64,000 nt of DNA from an uncultured Marinobacter sp. (GTDB lineage Bacteria > Pseudomonadota > Gammaproteobacteria > Pseudomonadales > Oleiphilaceae), in assembly GCF_947259545.1 (NCBI RefSeq), contig NZ_CAMYMK010000002.1, positions 558,001 to 622,000 of the forward strand, in the 5' to 3' direction. Positions 52,186-61,240 of the stretch are shown in pieces. Position numbers and translations under genes: made by a program. The stretch's first letter is position 1. Each line of letters starts with the position of its first letter. A model generated the notes under the pieces. That model was not told where the DNA came from and ran no database searches. It saw only the letters and a program-made list of their open reading frames with translations.

Positions 52186-54565
52186 GTTGGCTGCCAAGAA
52201 GGGCGGCTGCCAGGTAGCAAAGGCTCGCAGCCGCCATCAGCACCGTGAATCCCCAATGCATGGCAATCAGCACCGCCGCCAGTGAACCGATGACGCTGGT
52301 AAAGCCGTTGATGCCCCAGGCCCAGGCGATGGTGGAGGCGCCGGCGGCGCGAACGCGGAGCATACCCTGGGGCAGGGCGCAGCCCATGGGAAAGGCAATG
52401 GCGAAGACCGCGGCGGAAATAAAGCTGGCGCGGGCCGCGAATGACCAGTCCGCGGCAAACTCGAAGCCATGGGCGAACAGGACCATGAACAGCGGCGCGA
52501 GGCCGGCTGGCAGGAGGAGCCAGCCGACCAACGCACGATCGGTCAGCCGCCTCCGGCCCAGCCAATAACTGCCAGCCCCGGCGCCAACCAGCATGGCAGC
52601 TACCACTGTACTGAAAGCGCTGCTGGTGGCATCAAGCAGCAGGGTGCTCTTTTGCAGCAGCCCGATTTCCACAAACATGAAACCCAGGCCCAGGGCGCTG
52701 AAATAAAGGCCGGTGGGGAACTGCCGTACCCGGTTTTCGCGTGCTGGAGCACGGTCCCGGCGGATGAATGCCAGGGGCGCAGCAATGGCCACCAGGGCCA
52801 GCACGGCCCCGATCAGCAGGGCGGCCCAGTGCAGCAGGTAGCCCCAACTCAAGTGGGCTCGCCAGGTTGGCCCGAAAGTGTCGCGTAATGTGCCCAAGCC
52901 CTGGCGGCGAAAGAATTTGTCGAAGAAAGGGCTGTCGTCGGTGGTGGGCTGGACGTCGAAGGCATAGTTCTCCTGAAAGGTCGTCGCTTCGTCCTCAATA
53001 AACGCCTTGAAGGGACCATAGAGACCACCGTTTCGCCGGTGATGAAAGCGATTGGTGTCCGCTTCCTGGAGCCCTGGCAGAGCCACCAGATCAAACCGCC
53101 AGCGCTCGGCGAACGCGCGCAATGCCTGTTGTCGGTCGTCATCAATGGAGGTCTGGGTGACGAGCAATACGAGGTTGCGCCAGTCCCGAATCGCTGCGAT
53201 GTGCGTGGAGGGGCTCTTGCCCATCTGTCGTAGTGCGCGTGCTGCGGTGGCGACCAGCCGCAGGCTGTGCTGGGGCATGGCCTTGATGTCGGTCACGACC
53301 GCGTAGACACCGCCCTGGCTCACATCGGCCAGTACGTCCCGGAAGGCTTCCACCGTGGTGTCGTAGCGCACGGTGCCCGCCGCAAGCCCGGCTTCTGGCG
53401 CGGAAATGGTCAACATGACGACATCGAATGGGCCTGGATGAGCGGCATGAAACCGCCGCGCGGTCATCGGCTCCAGCTCTACCCCGGCAGGCAGGTAGGG
53501 GCGTGCCGGGCCTGCGTCACCGGTGAGCAGACGGCGCAGGTTGGCGTTTTCCTCGCTGGCCTGAATGCGTTCCGGATCGTGGAATGCGGCGACCCAGGCT
53601 TGCCAGCTACCCCCAAGTGAATGGAGCAACACCGTGGGCTGTGGCGGTGCCAGGTGAAAGGCTGCGCTTGATATGACCGATTGCATCAGGGGCGGTGGTG
53701 CTGACACGTCCAGCAAGGGCGCTCCAAGATCACCGTCAAAGAACAGCTGTACCTGGGGTGGGGCTTCCGCGGTAGAGGCGATACTCATCCCTGGCGCGCT
53801 GTGAAGGCCGGGGGCATCCAGCACCGTGAGCCGGGTGTCGGGCGTGTCTCGCTCCCAGAGTATCCGGGCATCACGGGTGTTCAACTGGATGGACAGCTCC
53901 TTGTACTCGGCGGGTTGAATGGGCAGGCCGTCGATGTTGTGGATGGCAATCACGATGCCGGCCAGACCGGCGCCGATGGCACTGTTGCGGACGCCAGCCC
54001 TGGTCAGGACGACGGCCATCGCTGCTGCCAGGGAGAAGAAAATCAGCAGGTTTTCCAGTGCCATGATTTGCAGGGCGAGCGGTACGCTCAGGGCGCCAGC
54101 GGCGCTCCCGGTGAGGTCGGCGGCATAAAGTTGGCCGATGTGCCCCGACCAACAGATGAAGCAGGTGGTGACAAACAGTGCGCCGAGGAAGAAGGGGACC
54201 AGGAAACAGGCCACGTAAAGGCCAAACCCGAGCAGTTCCTCCGGACGCCAGGCCAGAGCGGGCAGGGTCATGTCGATGTGTCCGGACAGGATCACACTAA
54301 GCGGCAGGGTCAAGGCAAAGCTGGCGGCGGATACCGTGAGCCAGACCGCGCCATGGCGTCGGATGGTGTCGGCGAACAGGCTGGCAAAGGCGCCAGCGGC
54401 CGCGAAGCCGAGCAGGCCCAGGGCAATGATCACTGATGCGAGGTGATGCAGGTGTTGTATCGCGATGATGCGGGTGAGCGCCACCTCAAAGCCGACAATC
54501 CCGGCGGCCACCAGACCCAGCGCCAGGAGTAGGGTGCGACGGGGTGGGGCGTCGGCGGGGTGCAT
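52100..54565 (-). CDS. Membrane protein with spermidine-synthase-like domain
   Basis: An 821-residue protein: six or seven hydrophobic helices near the N-terminus (about 10-210), a soluble central region (about 220-560), then six or more helices (about 575-800). The central part has a degenerate spermidine synthase/methyltransferase-like fold (FDVVMLTISAP near 390, DVSQGGVYAVVTD near 420), as in the membrane SpeE-like proteins. No canonical SAM loop is seen, so polyamine synthesis is unproven. It begins 3 bases after the exported isoaspartyl methyltransferase gene ends, so the two are coupled. Its 3' end overlaps a kinase gene. Confidence 0.7.
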   Translation of the reverse strand: MHPADAPPRRTLLLALGLVAAGIVGFEVALTRIIAIQHLHHLASVIIALGLLGFAAAGAFASLFADTIRRHGAVWLTVSAASFALTLPLSVILSGHIDMTLPALAWRPEELLGFGLYVACFLVPFFLGALFVTTCFICWSGHIGQLYAADLTGSAAGALSVPLALQIMALENLLIFFSLAAAMAVVLTRAGVRNSAIGAGLAGIVIAIHNIDGLPIQPAEYKELSIQLNTRDARILWERDTPDTRLTVLDAPGLHSAPGMSIASTAEAPPQVQLFFDGDLGAPLLDVSAPPPLMQSVISSAAFHLAPPQPTVLLHSLGGSWQAWVAAFHDPERIQASEENANLRRLLTGDAGPARPYLPAGVELEPMTARRFHAAHPGPFDVVMLTISAPEAGLAAGTVRYDTTVEAFRDVLADVSQGGVYAVVTDIKAMPQHSLRLVATAARALRQMGKSPSTHIAAIRDWRNLVLLVTQTSIDDDRQQALRAFAERWRFDLVALPGLQEADTNRFHHRRNGGLYGPFKAFIEDEATTFQENYAFDVQPTTDDSPFFDKFFRRQGLGTLRDTFGPTWRAHLSWGYLLHWAALLIGAVLALVAIAAPLAFIRRDRAPARENRVRQFPTGLYFSALGLGFMFVEIGLLQKSTLLLDATSSAFSTVVAAMLVGAGAGSYWLGRRRLTDRALVGWLLLPAGLAPLFMVLFAHGFEFAADWSFAARASFISAAVFAIAFPMGCALPQGMLRVRAAGASTIAWAWGINGFTSVIGSLAAVLIAMHWGFTVLMAAASLCYLAAALLGSQLIGGQAAFPGPQPLPRTPHPDPVRHRKQ

Positions 54566-54568
54566 GGG

Positions 54569-55303
54569 TCAGCGCAGGGATTTACTGGTCAACGGTACAA
54601 ACCGGACCGGTAACAGGCTCTCGGTGGTGGTTTCGCCGGCCTGGTCTTTGGTGACCAGCATAAGCGTTTGCGCCCCCCAACGGGGGCCGACCGGAATGAT
54701 CATTCGCCCGCCGGGCTTGAGCTGCTCCAGAAGGGGTGGTGGAATATGGGCCGCGGCGGCGGTCACCAGGATACGATCGAACGGGGCCTGCTCCGGCCAG
54801 CCGTAATAGCCGTCACCTTCTCGGGTACGTATGCGGTCGTAACCAAGGTTAGCCAGCCGTTCCACGGCATCCTTCGCCAGGGGCTCGATGATTTCGATGG
54901 TGTAAACCTGGTCCGTCAGTTGCGCAAGAATGGCCGCCTGATAGCCGGAACCGGTACCCACTTCCAGCACTTTTTGGGTGCTGTCCACATCGGCCAGTTG
55001 CGTCATCAGCGCAACAACGGTCGGTTGCGAGATGGTCTGGCCATGACCAATAGGTACGGGCTTGTCCAGATAGGCCTGGTCCTGGAGCCCGTCCGGCACA
55101 AAACGGTGCCGAGGTACATGCAGCATGGCCGCACGGACGTCCGGGTCGTCGATCATCAGGTCGGGCGCGACACCGCTCAGGGACTGGACCAGCGCTTGCC
55201 GTTCCGCCTGCCGGTCCGAGTCGGCCAGGACTGGAGACGTCTGGCCAAGTACCACGTGCACACCCAACCACATCAGGATCAATACGGAGGCGCTTCGTCT
55301 CAT
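54569..55303 (-). CDS. pcm: Protein-L-isoaspartate O-methyltransferase, apparently exported
   Basis: Repairs isoaspartyl residues by SAM-dependent methylation. The 244-residue chain has a signal peptide (residues 1-28, hydrophobic ILMWLGVHVVLG, cut near VLADS) not found on the usual cytosolic enzyme. GHGQTISQPTVVALMTQL near 88-105, LEVGTGSGYQAAILAQL near 113-129 and PVGPRWGAQTL are PCMT landmarks. It is followed 3 bases later by the membrane spermidine-synthase-like gene. Whether SAM is available outside the cytoplasm is the puzzle; the segment could also be an uncleaved anchor facing inward. Confidence 0.85.
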   Translation of the reverse strand: MRRSASVLILMWLGVHVVLGQTSPVLADSDRQAERQALVQSLSGVAPDLMIDDPDVRAAMLHVPRHRFVPDGLQDQAYLDKPVPIGHGQTISQPTVVALMTQLADVDSTQKVLEVGTGSGYQAAILAQLTDQVYTIEIIEPLAKDAVERLANLGYDRIRTREGDGYYGWPEQAPFDRILVTAAAAHIPPPLLEQLKPGGRMIIPVGPRWGAQTLMLVTKDQAGETTTESLLPVRFVPLTSKSLR

Positions 55304-55348
55304 GGCAGGTGAGGGCCGGTACGGGCTGCCATACCGACCCTATAGTCT

Positions 55349-55804
55349 TCAGAAATGAAGCACTTGTGGGTGAACCAGACGGTCGTAATCCTGGTAGCTC
55401 ATCCGCATGACCTCGCTGTGGCTGCCGGCGTTAAAGACGATGTGTTCGTCCTCCCGCAGGTGCTCACTGACGAACACGTCCATGTTGTACAGGTTGCCGA
55501 ATGGCGGCATGGCGCCGATCTCACAATCGGGGAATGCCGCATTGATATCATCCTCATCCGCCAGTTCCAGCTCTCTGGCACCCAGCGCCTGTTTCAGCTG
55601 GTCTACATGTACGCGGTCTGTGGACGGCAGAACCGTCATGAACAAACGGCCGTCTGCTTTGACAATCACTGTCTTGGCGAATTCGCGGCCCCGTACATGG
55701 GCGGCCTGTGCGGTTCGTGATGCGTCAACGGTGGGCTCGTGAGCTTCTGTCCGGTAGCTCACTGCATTGCTGTCGAGAAATTCCCGAAGTTTCTGGTTGA
55801 TCAT
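55349..55804 (-). CDS. YbaK/EbsC-family aminoacyl-tRNA deacylase
   Basis: A 151-residue trans-editing-type protein that clears misacylated tRNA. ATG 55804 has GGAGG about eight bases upstream; in-frame GTG at 55822 overlaps that site. KTVIVKADG near 46 and GAMPPFGN near 98-105 are family landmarks. It resembles the YbaK/ProX branch, though the exact amino acid preference cannot be read from the sequence. The upstream gap to 56028 holds no further gene. Confidence 0.87.
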   Translation of the reverse strand: MINQKLREFLDSNAVSYRTEAHEPTVDASRTAQAAHVRGREFAKTVIVKADGRLFMTVLPSTDRVHVDQLKQALGARELELADEDDINAAFPDCEIGAMPPFGNLYNMDVFVSEHLREDEHIVFNAGSHSEVMRMSYQDYDRLVHPQVLHF

Positions 55805-56027
55805 GGCGGTATCCTCCTTCACCTCAGTGAAAGTTCCATGATGTTTACATAAATCAGTTTAGCATGTGATCCGACCGCTGTCGGAATACCTGCGGAGCCC
55901 GGGGTGATAGGACCGGTTGCACTGGTTTGCCGCTTTTGGACTTTTCAGTGTCGTATTGGTTCATTCCCCGTTGACCAAACACGGTCACATTAAAGCTATC
56001 GGAAACCCGAGAAAAGGGGAGATAGCC

Positions 56028-57389
56028 ATGGCGGTTAAATTTGAGAAGGCGCTGCTGGATTATCCACAGCAACGAGCCGGCGCTGCACGGCAGCCCGGAA
56101 GTGTCGACCAGTCGGACCGCAAGGTTCCGATCAACCTGCGTCAGTCCGGGCCCACACCGGTGGAAATGCTGATTTCCACCCGGGTCCGCAAGTCCCCGTA
56201 CTGGCACCTGGCGTATGAAGCCGGCTGTTGGCGGGCCACAGTGTATAACCGTATGTATCATCCCCGTGGCTATGTCCGTCCGGAGGACGGCGGCGCTATG
56301 GTGGAATACGAGTCCCTGATCCACGACGTCACCATGTGGAACGTGGCGGTCGAGCGCCAGATCCAGGTCAAGGGTCCGGATGCGGAGCGGTTCGTTAACT
56401 ATGTGATCACCCGGGACGCCACCAAAATCAAGCCCATGCGTGGCAAGTACGTCATCCTCTGCAACGAGGAGGGCGGCATCATCAATGATCCGGTATTGCT
56501 CAGGGTTGCCGAGGACGAATTCTGGTTCTCCCTCTCCGACAGCGATCTGGAACTCTGGATGCGTGGCGTCAACATCGGCATGGGCTTCGATGTCAGTATT
56601 GCGGAAATCGATGTGTCACCCGTCCAGATCCAGGGGCCCAAGTCCGAAGCACTCATGGCCGATCTGTTCGGTGAAGCTGTGAGGGATATTCCCTTCTACG
56701 GGCTGATGGAAGGCCAGGTGGCCGGCCACGACGTGATCGTTTCCCAGACCGGTTTCACGGGCGAAAAGGGCTACGAAATCTACCTCAAGGAAGCCACCAA
56801 ATACGCCGAGGATCTCTGGTATACCGTGTTGTCCGCCGGTGAGCCCCACAACCTGCGGGTGATCGCTCCGGCACATCATCGCCGGATTGCCGCGGGCATT
56901 CTTTCCTGGGGCCAGGATGTGGACCAGGAAACCCTGCCGTTCCAGTGCAACCTGGCCTACCAGGTGCCTCGTAACAAGGACTCGGACTATATCGGCAAGG
57001 AGAAGCTTGAGAAGGTTCGCGAGCAGCTTGATGCCGGTCGTCCTCCCTTCAGCCACATCATGGTGGGTATCCGCTTCGGCGGCGGCCAGGTGACTGACTA
57101 TGCCAACGACTTCTGGCTGATCAGTGAACAGGAGGGCGGTGAGCCGCTGGGATATGTGACCTCGCCCTGGTACTCCCCGGAACTGGAAACCAACATCGCG
57201 CTGGCCTACGTGCCGTTTGACCTGCGCACCGTTGGTACCCGGCTGACCGTGCACCTGCCAGTGGAGTATGCCGCAGCAGACGGCTCAACCGAGGTGGAGG
57301 CGGAAGTGGTGGAAGTACCGTTCCGGCCATCAGTCAATCCCAATGCCCGCGAGCGTGCCAGGGCCAAGGGGATCGACTTCGCGGATTAA
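56028..57389 (+). CDS. GcvT-family tetrahydrofolate methyltransferase, DmdA-like
   Basis: A 453-residue protein related to DMSP demethylase DmdA and glycine cleavage T protein, which transfer a methyl or aminomethyl group to tetrahydrofolate. YEAGCWRATVYNRMY, VWN/MWNVAVERQIQVKG, LSDSDLELWMRG, DVSPVQIQGPK and ILSWGQD-x6-PFQC follow DmdA landmark by landmark. It is about 80 residues longer than DmdA, mostly at the N-terminus (about 1-45), so it belongs to another branch. GGGGA precedes ATG 56028. MTHFR-like and fhs genes follow, consistent with methyl-THF being oxidised. The methyl donor (DMSP, betaine, methoxy compound) is unknown. Confidence 0.85.
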   Translation: MAVKFEKALLDYPQQRAGAARQPGSVDQSDRKVPINLRQSGPTPVEMLISTRVRKSPYWHLAYEAGCWRATVYNRMYHPRGYVRPEDGGAMVEYESLIHDVTMWNVAVERQIQVKGPDAERFVNYVITRDATKIKPMRGKYVILCNEEGGIINDPVLLRVAEDEFWFSLSDSDLELWMRGVNIGMGFDVSIAEIDVSPVQIQGPKSEALMADLFGEAVRDIPFYGLMEGQVAGHDVIVSQTGFTGEKGYEIYLKEATKYAEDLWYTVLSAGEPHNLRVIAPAHHRRIAAGILSWGQDVDQETLPFQCNLAYQVPRNKDSDYIGKEKLEKVREQLDAGRPPFSHIMVGIRFGGGQVTDYANDFWLISEQEGGEPLGYVTSPWYSPELETNIALAYVPFDLRTVGTRLTVHLPVEYAAADGSTEVEAEVVEVPFRPSVNPNARERARAKGIDFAD

Positions 57390-57425
57390 TCCTTCAGGGA
57401 CATCGGTTGACGGAGGTGAAGTGTC

Positions 57426-58367
57426 ATGAAGCTGGCATACCAACGGCAGAATGGAAAGGCTGAGGATCCGCAGACCGTTGCGCTTGTGCGGGAACTGGTT
57501 CGCGCCGCCTCGATTGAGGCGACGCCCCGTCAGATTCTGGAAGTGGACGCCATGTCGGAGCTGCTGCCGGTCGGTACCTGGGTTTACGTTCCCTTTCTGC
57601 CCCACGGTCAGTTCAGTGAGACGTTGCCGGCCTGTCAGCGACTGATCGATGAGGGAATGCTGCCGGTGCCCCACCTTCCCGCGCGGTTGGTCGAAAGTCT
57701 CGACCAGCTGCGGGACTGGCTGGGGCAACTGAGAGAAATTGGCGTTGACCGCCTGATGTTGATAGCCGGTGATAGTGAATCGGTCGCCGGCCCCTTCCCG
57801 GACACCCTGGCATTGCTGGAGTCGGGTCTGCTGGAGCAACAGCGATTCCTGCACCTTGGTGTTGCCGGTCACCCGGATGGTCATCCTGTCGCCAGCCCGG
57901 ACAGCCTGCGCCGGGCCCTCTCTCTCAAGCGTGACTACGCCAGGGTCACCGGCACGCGGTTGTGGGTGGTGACCCAGTTCGCCTTCGAGGCAGATAGCTA
58001 TACCGCCTGGCTGCAGGCACTGGGAGATACCCTGCCGGAGGTGCCGGTCTATATGGGAGTGGCAGGCCCCACCAACCTGAAAACATTGATTGCCTATGCC
58101 GCGCAATGCGGCGTGGGTGTCTCAGCCCGGACCATGTGGCGCAAGCCCGGCAGCGCCCGGCTGTTGAGATCCTGGACTCCCGACGGTCTGGTTCACGCCC
58201 TGGCGCGTCACCGACAGGACTTTCCGGACACCCGGCTTGCAGGCATACACCTGTTTCCGTTCGGTGGTCTGCAACGGTCTGCCCGGTGGATACGCGAGTA
58301 TGGCGAAACCGACGAGCCAGACGAGGCTCGAGGCAGCCTGTCTGACCCCGTGTCCGACGGTGTGTGA
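57426..58367 (+). CDS. Methylenetetrahydrofolate reductase-like protein
   Basis: A 313-residue protein with an MTHFR-like TIM barrel: strands ending in VYVPFLPHG, MLPVPHLPAR, DRLMLIAGDS and LAGIHLFPFGGL correspond to the barrel strands of MetF, with LMLIAGD and IHLFPFG the best-matching sites. GGAGGTG precedes the ATG. It follows the DmdA-like gene by 36 bases and precedes fhs by 81. In this context it would oxidise 5-methyl-THF to methylene-THF, the reverse of MetF's usual direction; that is inference. Confidence 0.8.
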   Translation: MKLAYQRQNGKAEDPQTVALVRELVRAASIEATPRQILEVDAMSELLPVGTWVYVPFLPHGQFSETLPACQRLIDEGMLPVPHLPARLVESLDQLRDWLGQLREIGVDRLMLIAGDSESVAGPFPDTLALLESGLLEQQRFLHLGVAGHPDGHPVASPDSLRRALSLKRDYARVTGTRLWVVTQFAFEADSYTAWLQALGDTLPEVPVYMGVAGPTNLKTLIAYAAQCGVGVSARTMWRKPGSARLLRSWTPDGLVHALARHRQDFPDTRLAGIHLFPFGGLQRSARWIREYGETDEPDEARGSLSDPVSDGV

Positions 58368-58392
58368 TGCGTCGGTAGCGGACAACGGGGAA

Positions 58393-58442
58393 GAGCTTCA
58401 GCGGATATAAGGGGATGAGCCTCAGCCAACATATAGGGGAAT
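58393..58442 (+). repeat. Tandem imperfect repeat covering the fhs ribosome site
   Basis: Two units, 58393-58416 and 58417-58442, share GAGC(T/C)TCAGC, then ATATA(A)GGGGAT. The second supplies the AGGGG used before the GTG start of fhs. It may be a local duplication of a ribosome site or a folded leader. Confidence 0.45.
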
Positions 58443-58448
58443 AGAAAC

Positions 58449-60182
58449 GTGAGTCTTCAATACAGTAAGTACAACGACACAACCCCGACTCCGGAGAGAC
58501 TGCCGCCAGGCACCCCCGATATCGTGATTGCCCGTTCCGTGCAGCCGCAGTCCATCCTGTTGCTGGCCCAGCAGCGTCTCGGCCTGCCGGCGGACAGCCT
58601 GATTCCTTTCGGCCACTACAAGGCCAAGCTGAATATGGCGCATGTGGATACCTCCGCACGGGCAGCCAGGGGCAAGCTGGTGATGGTGACGGCCATCACG
58701 CCCACCCCTGCCGGTGAAGGCAAGACCACCACCAGTGTCGGCCTGAACGATGGCTTTAACTGTCTGGGTGTGAGGTCTTCGGTGTGTCTGCGGGAGCCCT
58801 CGCTGGGGCCCTGTTTTGGTATGAAAGGTGGGGCTGCGGGCGGCGGCCGTGCCCAGGTGATTCCCATGGAGGATATCAACTTGCATTTCAATGGTGACTT
58901 CCATGCCATCACCACCGCCCACAACCTGCTGGCATCGATCCTGGATAACCACATGCACTGGGGCAACGAGGTCGGCCTTGATCCCCGGCACGTATACTGG
59001 CGTCGGGTCATGGATCTGACCGACCGGTCCCTGCGCTACATGGTGAGCGGTCTGGGTGGCAGCGCCCATGGCACCCCGCGGGAAACCGGGTTCGATATCA
59101 CCGTGGCTTCGGAAATCATGGCGATCCTCTGCCTGGCGGATGGTCTGCCGGACCTGCGCCAGCGTCTGGGCAATATCATTGTCGGCCGGCGTACGGACAT
59201 GTCGCCGGTCACTGCGCGGGATCTGGGCGTGGAAGGTGCGCTGACGGTCTTGCTGAAAGAGGCGCTGTTGCCCAATCTGGTCCAGAGTCTGGAGCACAAT
59301 CCGGTGTTCATCCATGGAGGCCCGTTCGCCAACATTGCCCATGGCTGCAATTCGGTGACCGCCACCCGCGCGGCCCTGGCGCTGAATGATGTGGTGGTTA
59401 CCGAAGCGGGCTTCGGCGCCGACCTGGGCGCGGAAAAATTCATTGACATCAAGTGCCGCCAGACCGGCCTGCGCCCGGATGCGGCGGTACTGGTATGCAC
59501 CGTTCGCGCCCTGAAGATGCAGGGTGGTGTGCCCCGCAAAGATCTCGCGACTCCGGACCTGCAAGCGCTGAGAGCCGGCGCTGTGAACCTGGAGCGGCAC
59601 ATCCGTAACCTGCGGCGGTTCGGGTTGGTGCCGGTGGTCTGTATCAACCGTTTCCCAACGGACAGTGACGAAGAGCTGGCTCTGATCCAGTCCATCAGTG
59701 CCGAATGGGGGGTACGTGCAGTAACGGCGACCCACTGGGCGACGGGGGGCGAGGGCGCAACGGACCTGGCCCAGGCGGTACTGGACCAGATGGACGAAGG
59801 CACACCGGAGATCCAGCTGCTCTACGAAGACGACATCCCCCTGGCGGACAAGATCGAGACCGTCGCCACCCGGATCTACGATGCGGCCAGGGTGGATTTT
59901 ACACCGGCGGCGAAGCGCCAGCTTGAAGAGTACGAACAACTGGGCTTTGGCCACCTGCCGGTATGCATCGCCAAAACCCAGTACAGCTTCTCGGCGGACC
60001 CGTCGTTACGAGGTGCTCCCAGCGGTCATGTGCTGCCGGTGCGTGAGGTGCGCCTGTCTGCCGGCGCCGGGTTTGTGGTGGCGGTCTGTGGCGACGTCAT
60101 GACCATGCCCGGTCTGCCGCGCCGCCCGGCGGCCCTGGATATTTCGCTGGATGAGAATGATCAGGTTACCGGGCTGGCGTGA
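58449..60182 (+). CDS. fhs: Formate-tetrahydrofolate ligase
   Basis: Joins formate and THF with ATP to make 10-formyl-THF; the reaction is reversible. The 577-residue length is near the usual 555-560. [17 protein letters not shown] (about 78-94) is the nucleotide loop; [20 protein letters not shown] follows, and [15 protein letters not shown] near 245 and INRFPTD near 400 are typical. The start is GTG 58449 with AGGGG nine bases upstream. In this cluster it may run towards formate, feeding the formate dehydrogenase encoded opposite. Its 3' end overlaps fdsD by 17 bases. No folD or mtd gene lies in the window. Confidence 0.94.
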   Translation: MSLQYSKYNDTTPTPERLPPGTPDIVIARSVQPQSILLLAQQRLGLPADSLIPFGHYKAKLNMAHVDTSARAARGKLVMVTAITPTPAGEGKTTTSVGLNDGFNCLGVRSSVCLREPSLGPCFGMKGGAAGGGRAQVIPMEDINLHFNGDFHAITTAHNLLASILDNHMHWGNEVGLDPRHVYWRRVMDLTDRSLRYMVSGLGGSAHGTPRETGFDITVASEIMAILCLADGLPDLRQRLGNIIVGRRTDMSPVTARDLGVEGALTVLLKEALLPNLVQSLEHNPVFIHGGPFANIAHGCNSVTATRAALALNDVVVTEAGFGADLGAEKFIDIKCRQTGLRPDAAVLVCTVRALKMQGGVPRKDLATPDLQALRAGAVNLERHIRNLRRFGLVPVVCINRFPTDSDEELALIQSISAEWGVRAVTATHWATGGEGATDLAQAVLDQMDEGTPEIQLLYEDDIPLADKIETVATRIYDAARVDFTPAAKRQLEEYEQLGFGHLPVCIAKTQYSFSADPSLRGAPSGHVLPVREVRLSAGAGFVVAVCGDVMTMPGLPRRPAALDISLDENDQVTGLA

Positions 60183-60405
60183 GGCTGGCTTCCAGGGCCC
60201 TGATGGCCTCCACGGCTGCAGGGCTCAGACCTTCGCCACCGGATTCCAGGTAGGCAACAATATCCGCCTTCATGGAATGGGCCCAGAATTTCTGGATATG
60301 GTTGGTGGTTGCCTGGGTGACTGCCGCTGGATCCCCCTGAAAGGGACAGTTGGCGGCGATCTGGTTGATCATCTTCACCAGGTGAGCGGTGGATTCCTTA
60401 GTCAT
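60166..60405 (-). CDS. fdsD: NAD-dependent formate dehydrogenase delta subunit
   Basis: A 79-residue FdsD-type subunit from ATG 60405, with GGGAGA eight bases upstream and an 8-base overlap with fdh[15 protein letters not shown] and [15 protein letters not shown] are landmarks of this small family, found with FdsA in soluble formate dehydrogenases. It probably helps assembly or insertion of the molybdenum cofactor. Confidence 0.88.
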   Translation of the reverse strand: MTKESTAHLVKMINQIAANCPFQGDPAAVTQATTNHIQKFWAHSMKADIVAYLESGGEGLSPAAVEAIRALEASLTPAR

Positions 60406-61240
60406 GTGAGCTGTCTCCCGAGGTGTAGACGACCTGGCGGCCTCGGCGGGCAAAACCGATCAGGTTGAGCCCGGCGTATCGGGCGTCGCGGATTGCCATG
60501 GCGGTCACCCCTGACACCGTTACCAGGGTGCCGAGATCCGCTTCCGCGGCCTTGGCCACCATCTCATAGCTGCCCCGGCTGGATACCAGCGCAAAGCCAT
60601 TGCACCGATCGTATCCCCCATGCTTTAGGGCGCCAATCAGTTTGTCCAGGGCGTTGTGCCGGCCGACATCTTCCCGCAATAACTGGATTCGCCCCTCTTG
60701 GTCGCACCAACAGGCGGCGTGCATTGTGCCGGTCAGCTGCTGCAGGCGCTGGTGCTGGTCGAGGCCGGTAAGGGCAGTCTGCACCTGTTCAGGACCGGGC
60801 AGTGGCCTGGGCTGGCGTGTGGGTAACGGCTGGCGGATCTGTTCCAGGGTGGCTTTGCCGCAAAGGCCGCAGCCGGTGGGACCGATCAGGTTACGCTGTG
60901 CCAGCTTGAGGGCGTTGGCGCAGGCGCCGTGGATGTGCATTTGCAGTTCGATGCCCTGTTCGCCGTGATCGACAATCTCGGTCTCAAATATCTGCTCGGG
61001 TTCGGTCACAATGCGTTCGGACAGGCTGAATCCGAGCGCGAAGTCTTCCAGATCGGTGGGGGTGGCCATCATTACCGCATGGGAGATGCCGTTGTACACC
61101 AGTGCCACCGGGCATTCCTGGGATACCGAGTCAGAGAGGGTGCGCTGTACCCAACGATCGTCCTGGCGCTCCCGCACCCGGATCTTTTCCGATTGGTGGC
61201 CATTGCCAGCCAGGTCGTCTCGCTTTGGTGCCGTCATCAT
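60398..61240 (-). CDS. fdhD: Formate dehydrogenase sulfurtransferase FdhD
   Basis: FdhD (280 residues) delivers sulfur from a cysteine desulfurase to the bis-MGD cofactor of formate dehydrogenase. GCGLCGKA with Cys124 and Cys127 is the C-x2-C persulfide loop; REDVGRHNALDK near 190 and SSRGSYEMV near 220 are also typical. It overlaps fdsA by 4 bases and fdsD by 8, in one operon. Confidence 0.93.
   Translation of the reverse strand: MMTAPKRDDLAGNGHQSEKIRVRERQDDRWVQRTLSDSVSQECPVALVYNGISHAVMMATPTDLEDFALGFSLSERIVTEPEQIFETEIVDHGEQGIELQMHIHGACANALKLAQRNLIGPTGCGLCGKATLEQIRQPLPTRQPRPLPGPEQVQTALTGLDQHQRLQQLTGTMHAACWCDQEGRIQLLREDVGRHNALDKLIGALKHGGYDRCNGFALVSSRGSYEMVAKAAEADLGTLVTVSGVTAMAIRDARYAGLNLIGFARRGRQVVYTSGDSSHD

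Noticed and set aside
52100..54565. Bona fide spermidine synthase
   Set aside because: The glycine-rich SAM motif and the conserved aspartates of SpeE could not be found in the soluble region, and no speD is nearby.
58422..59954. Long open frame on the minus strand, about 510 codons, antisense to fhs
   Set aside because: It is an antisense shadow of a highly conserved gene in G+C-rich DNA, with no protein motif and low-complexity His/Gln/Arg content.
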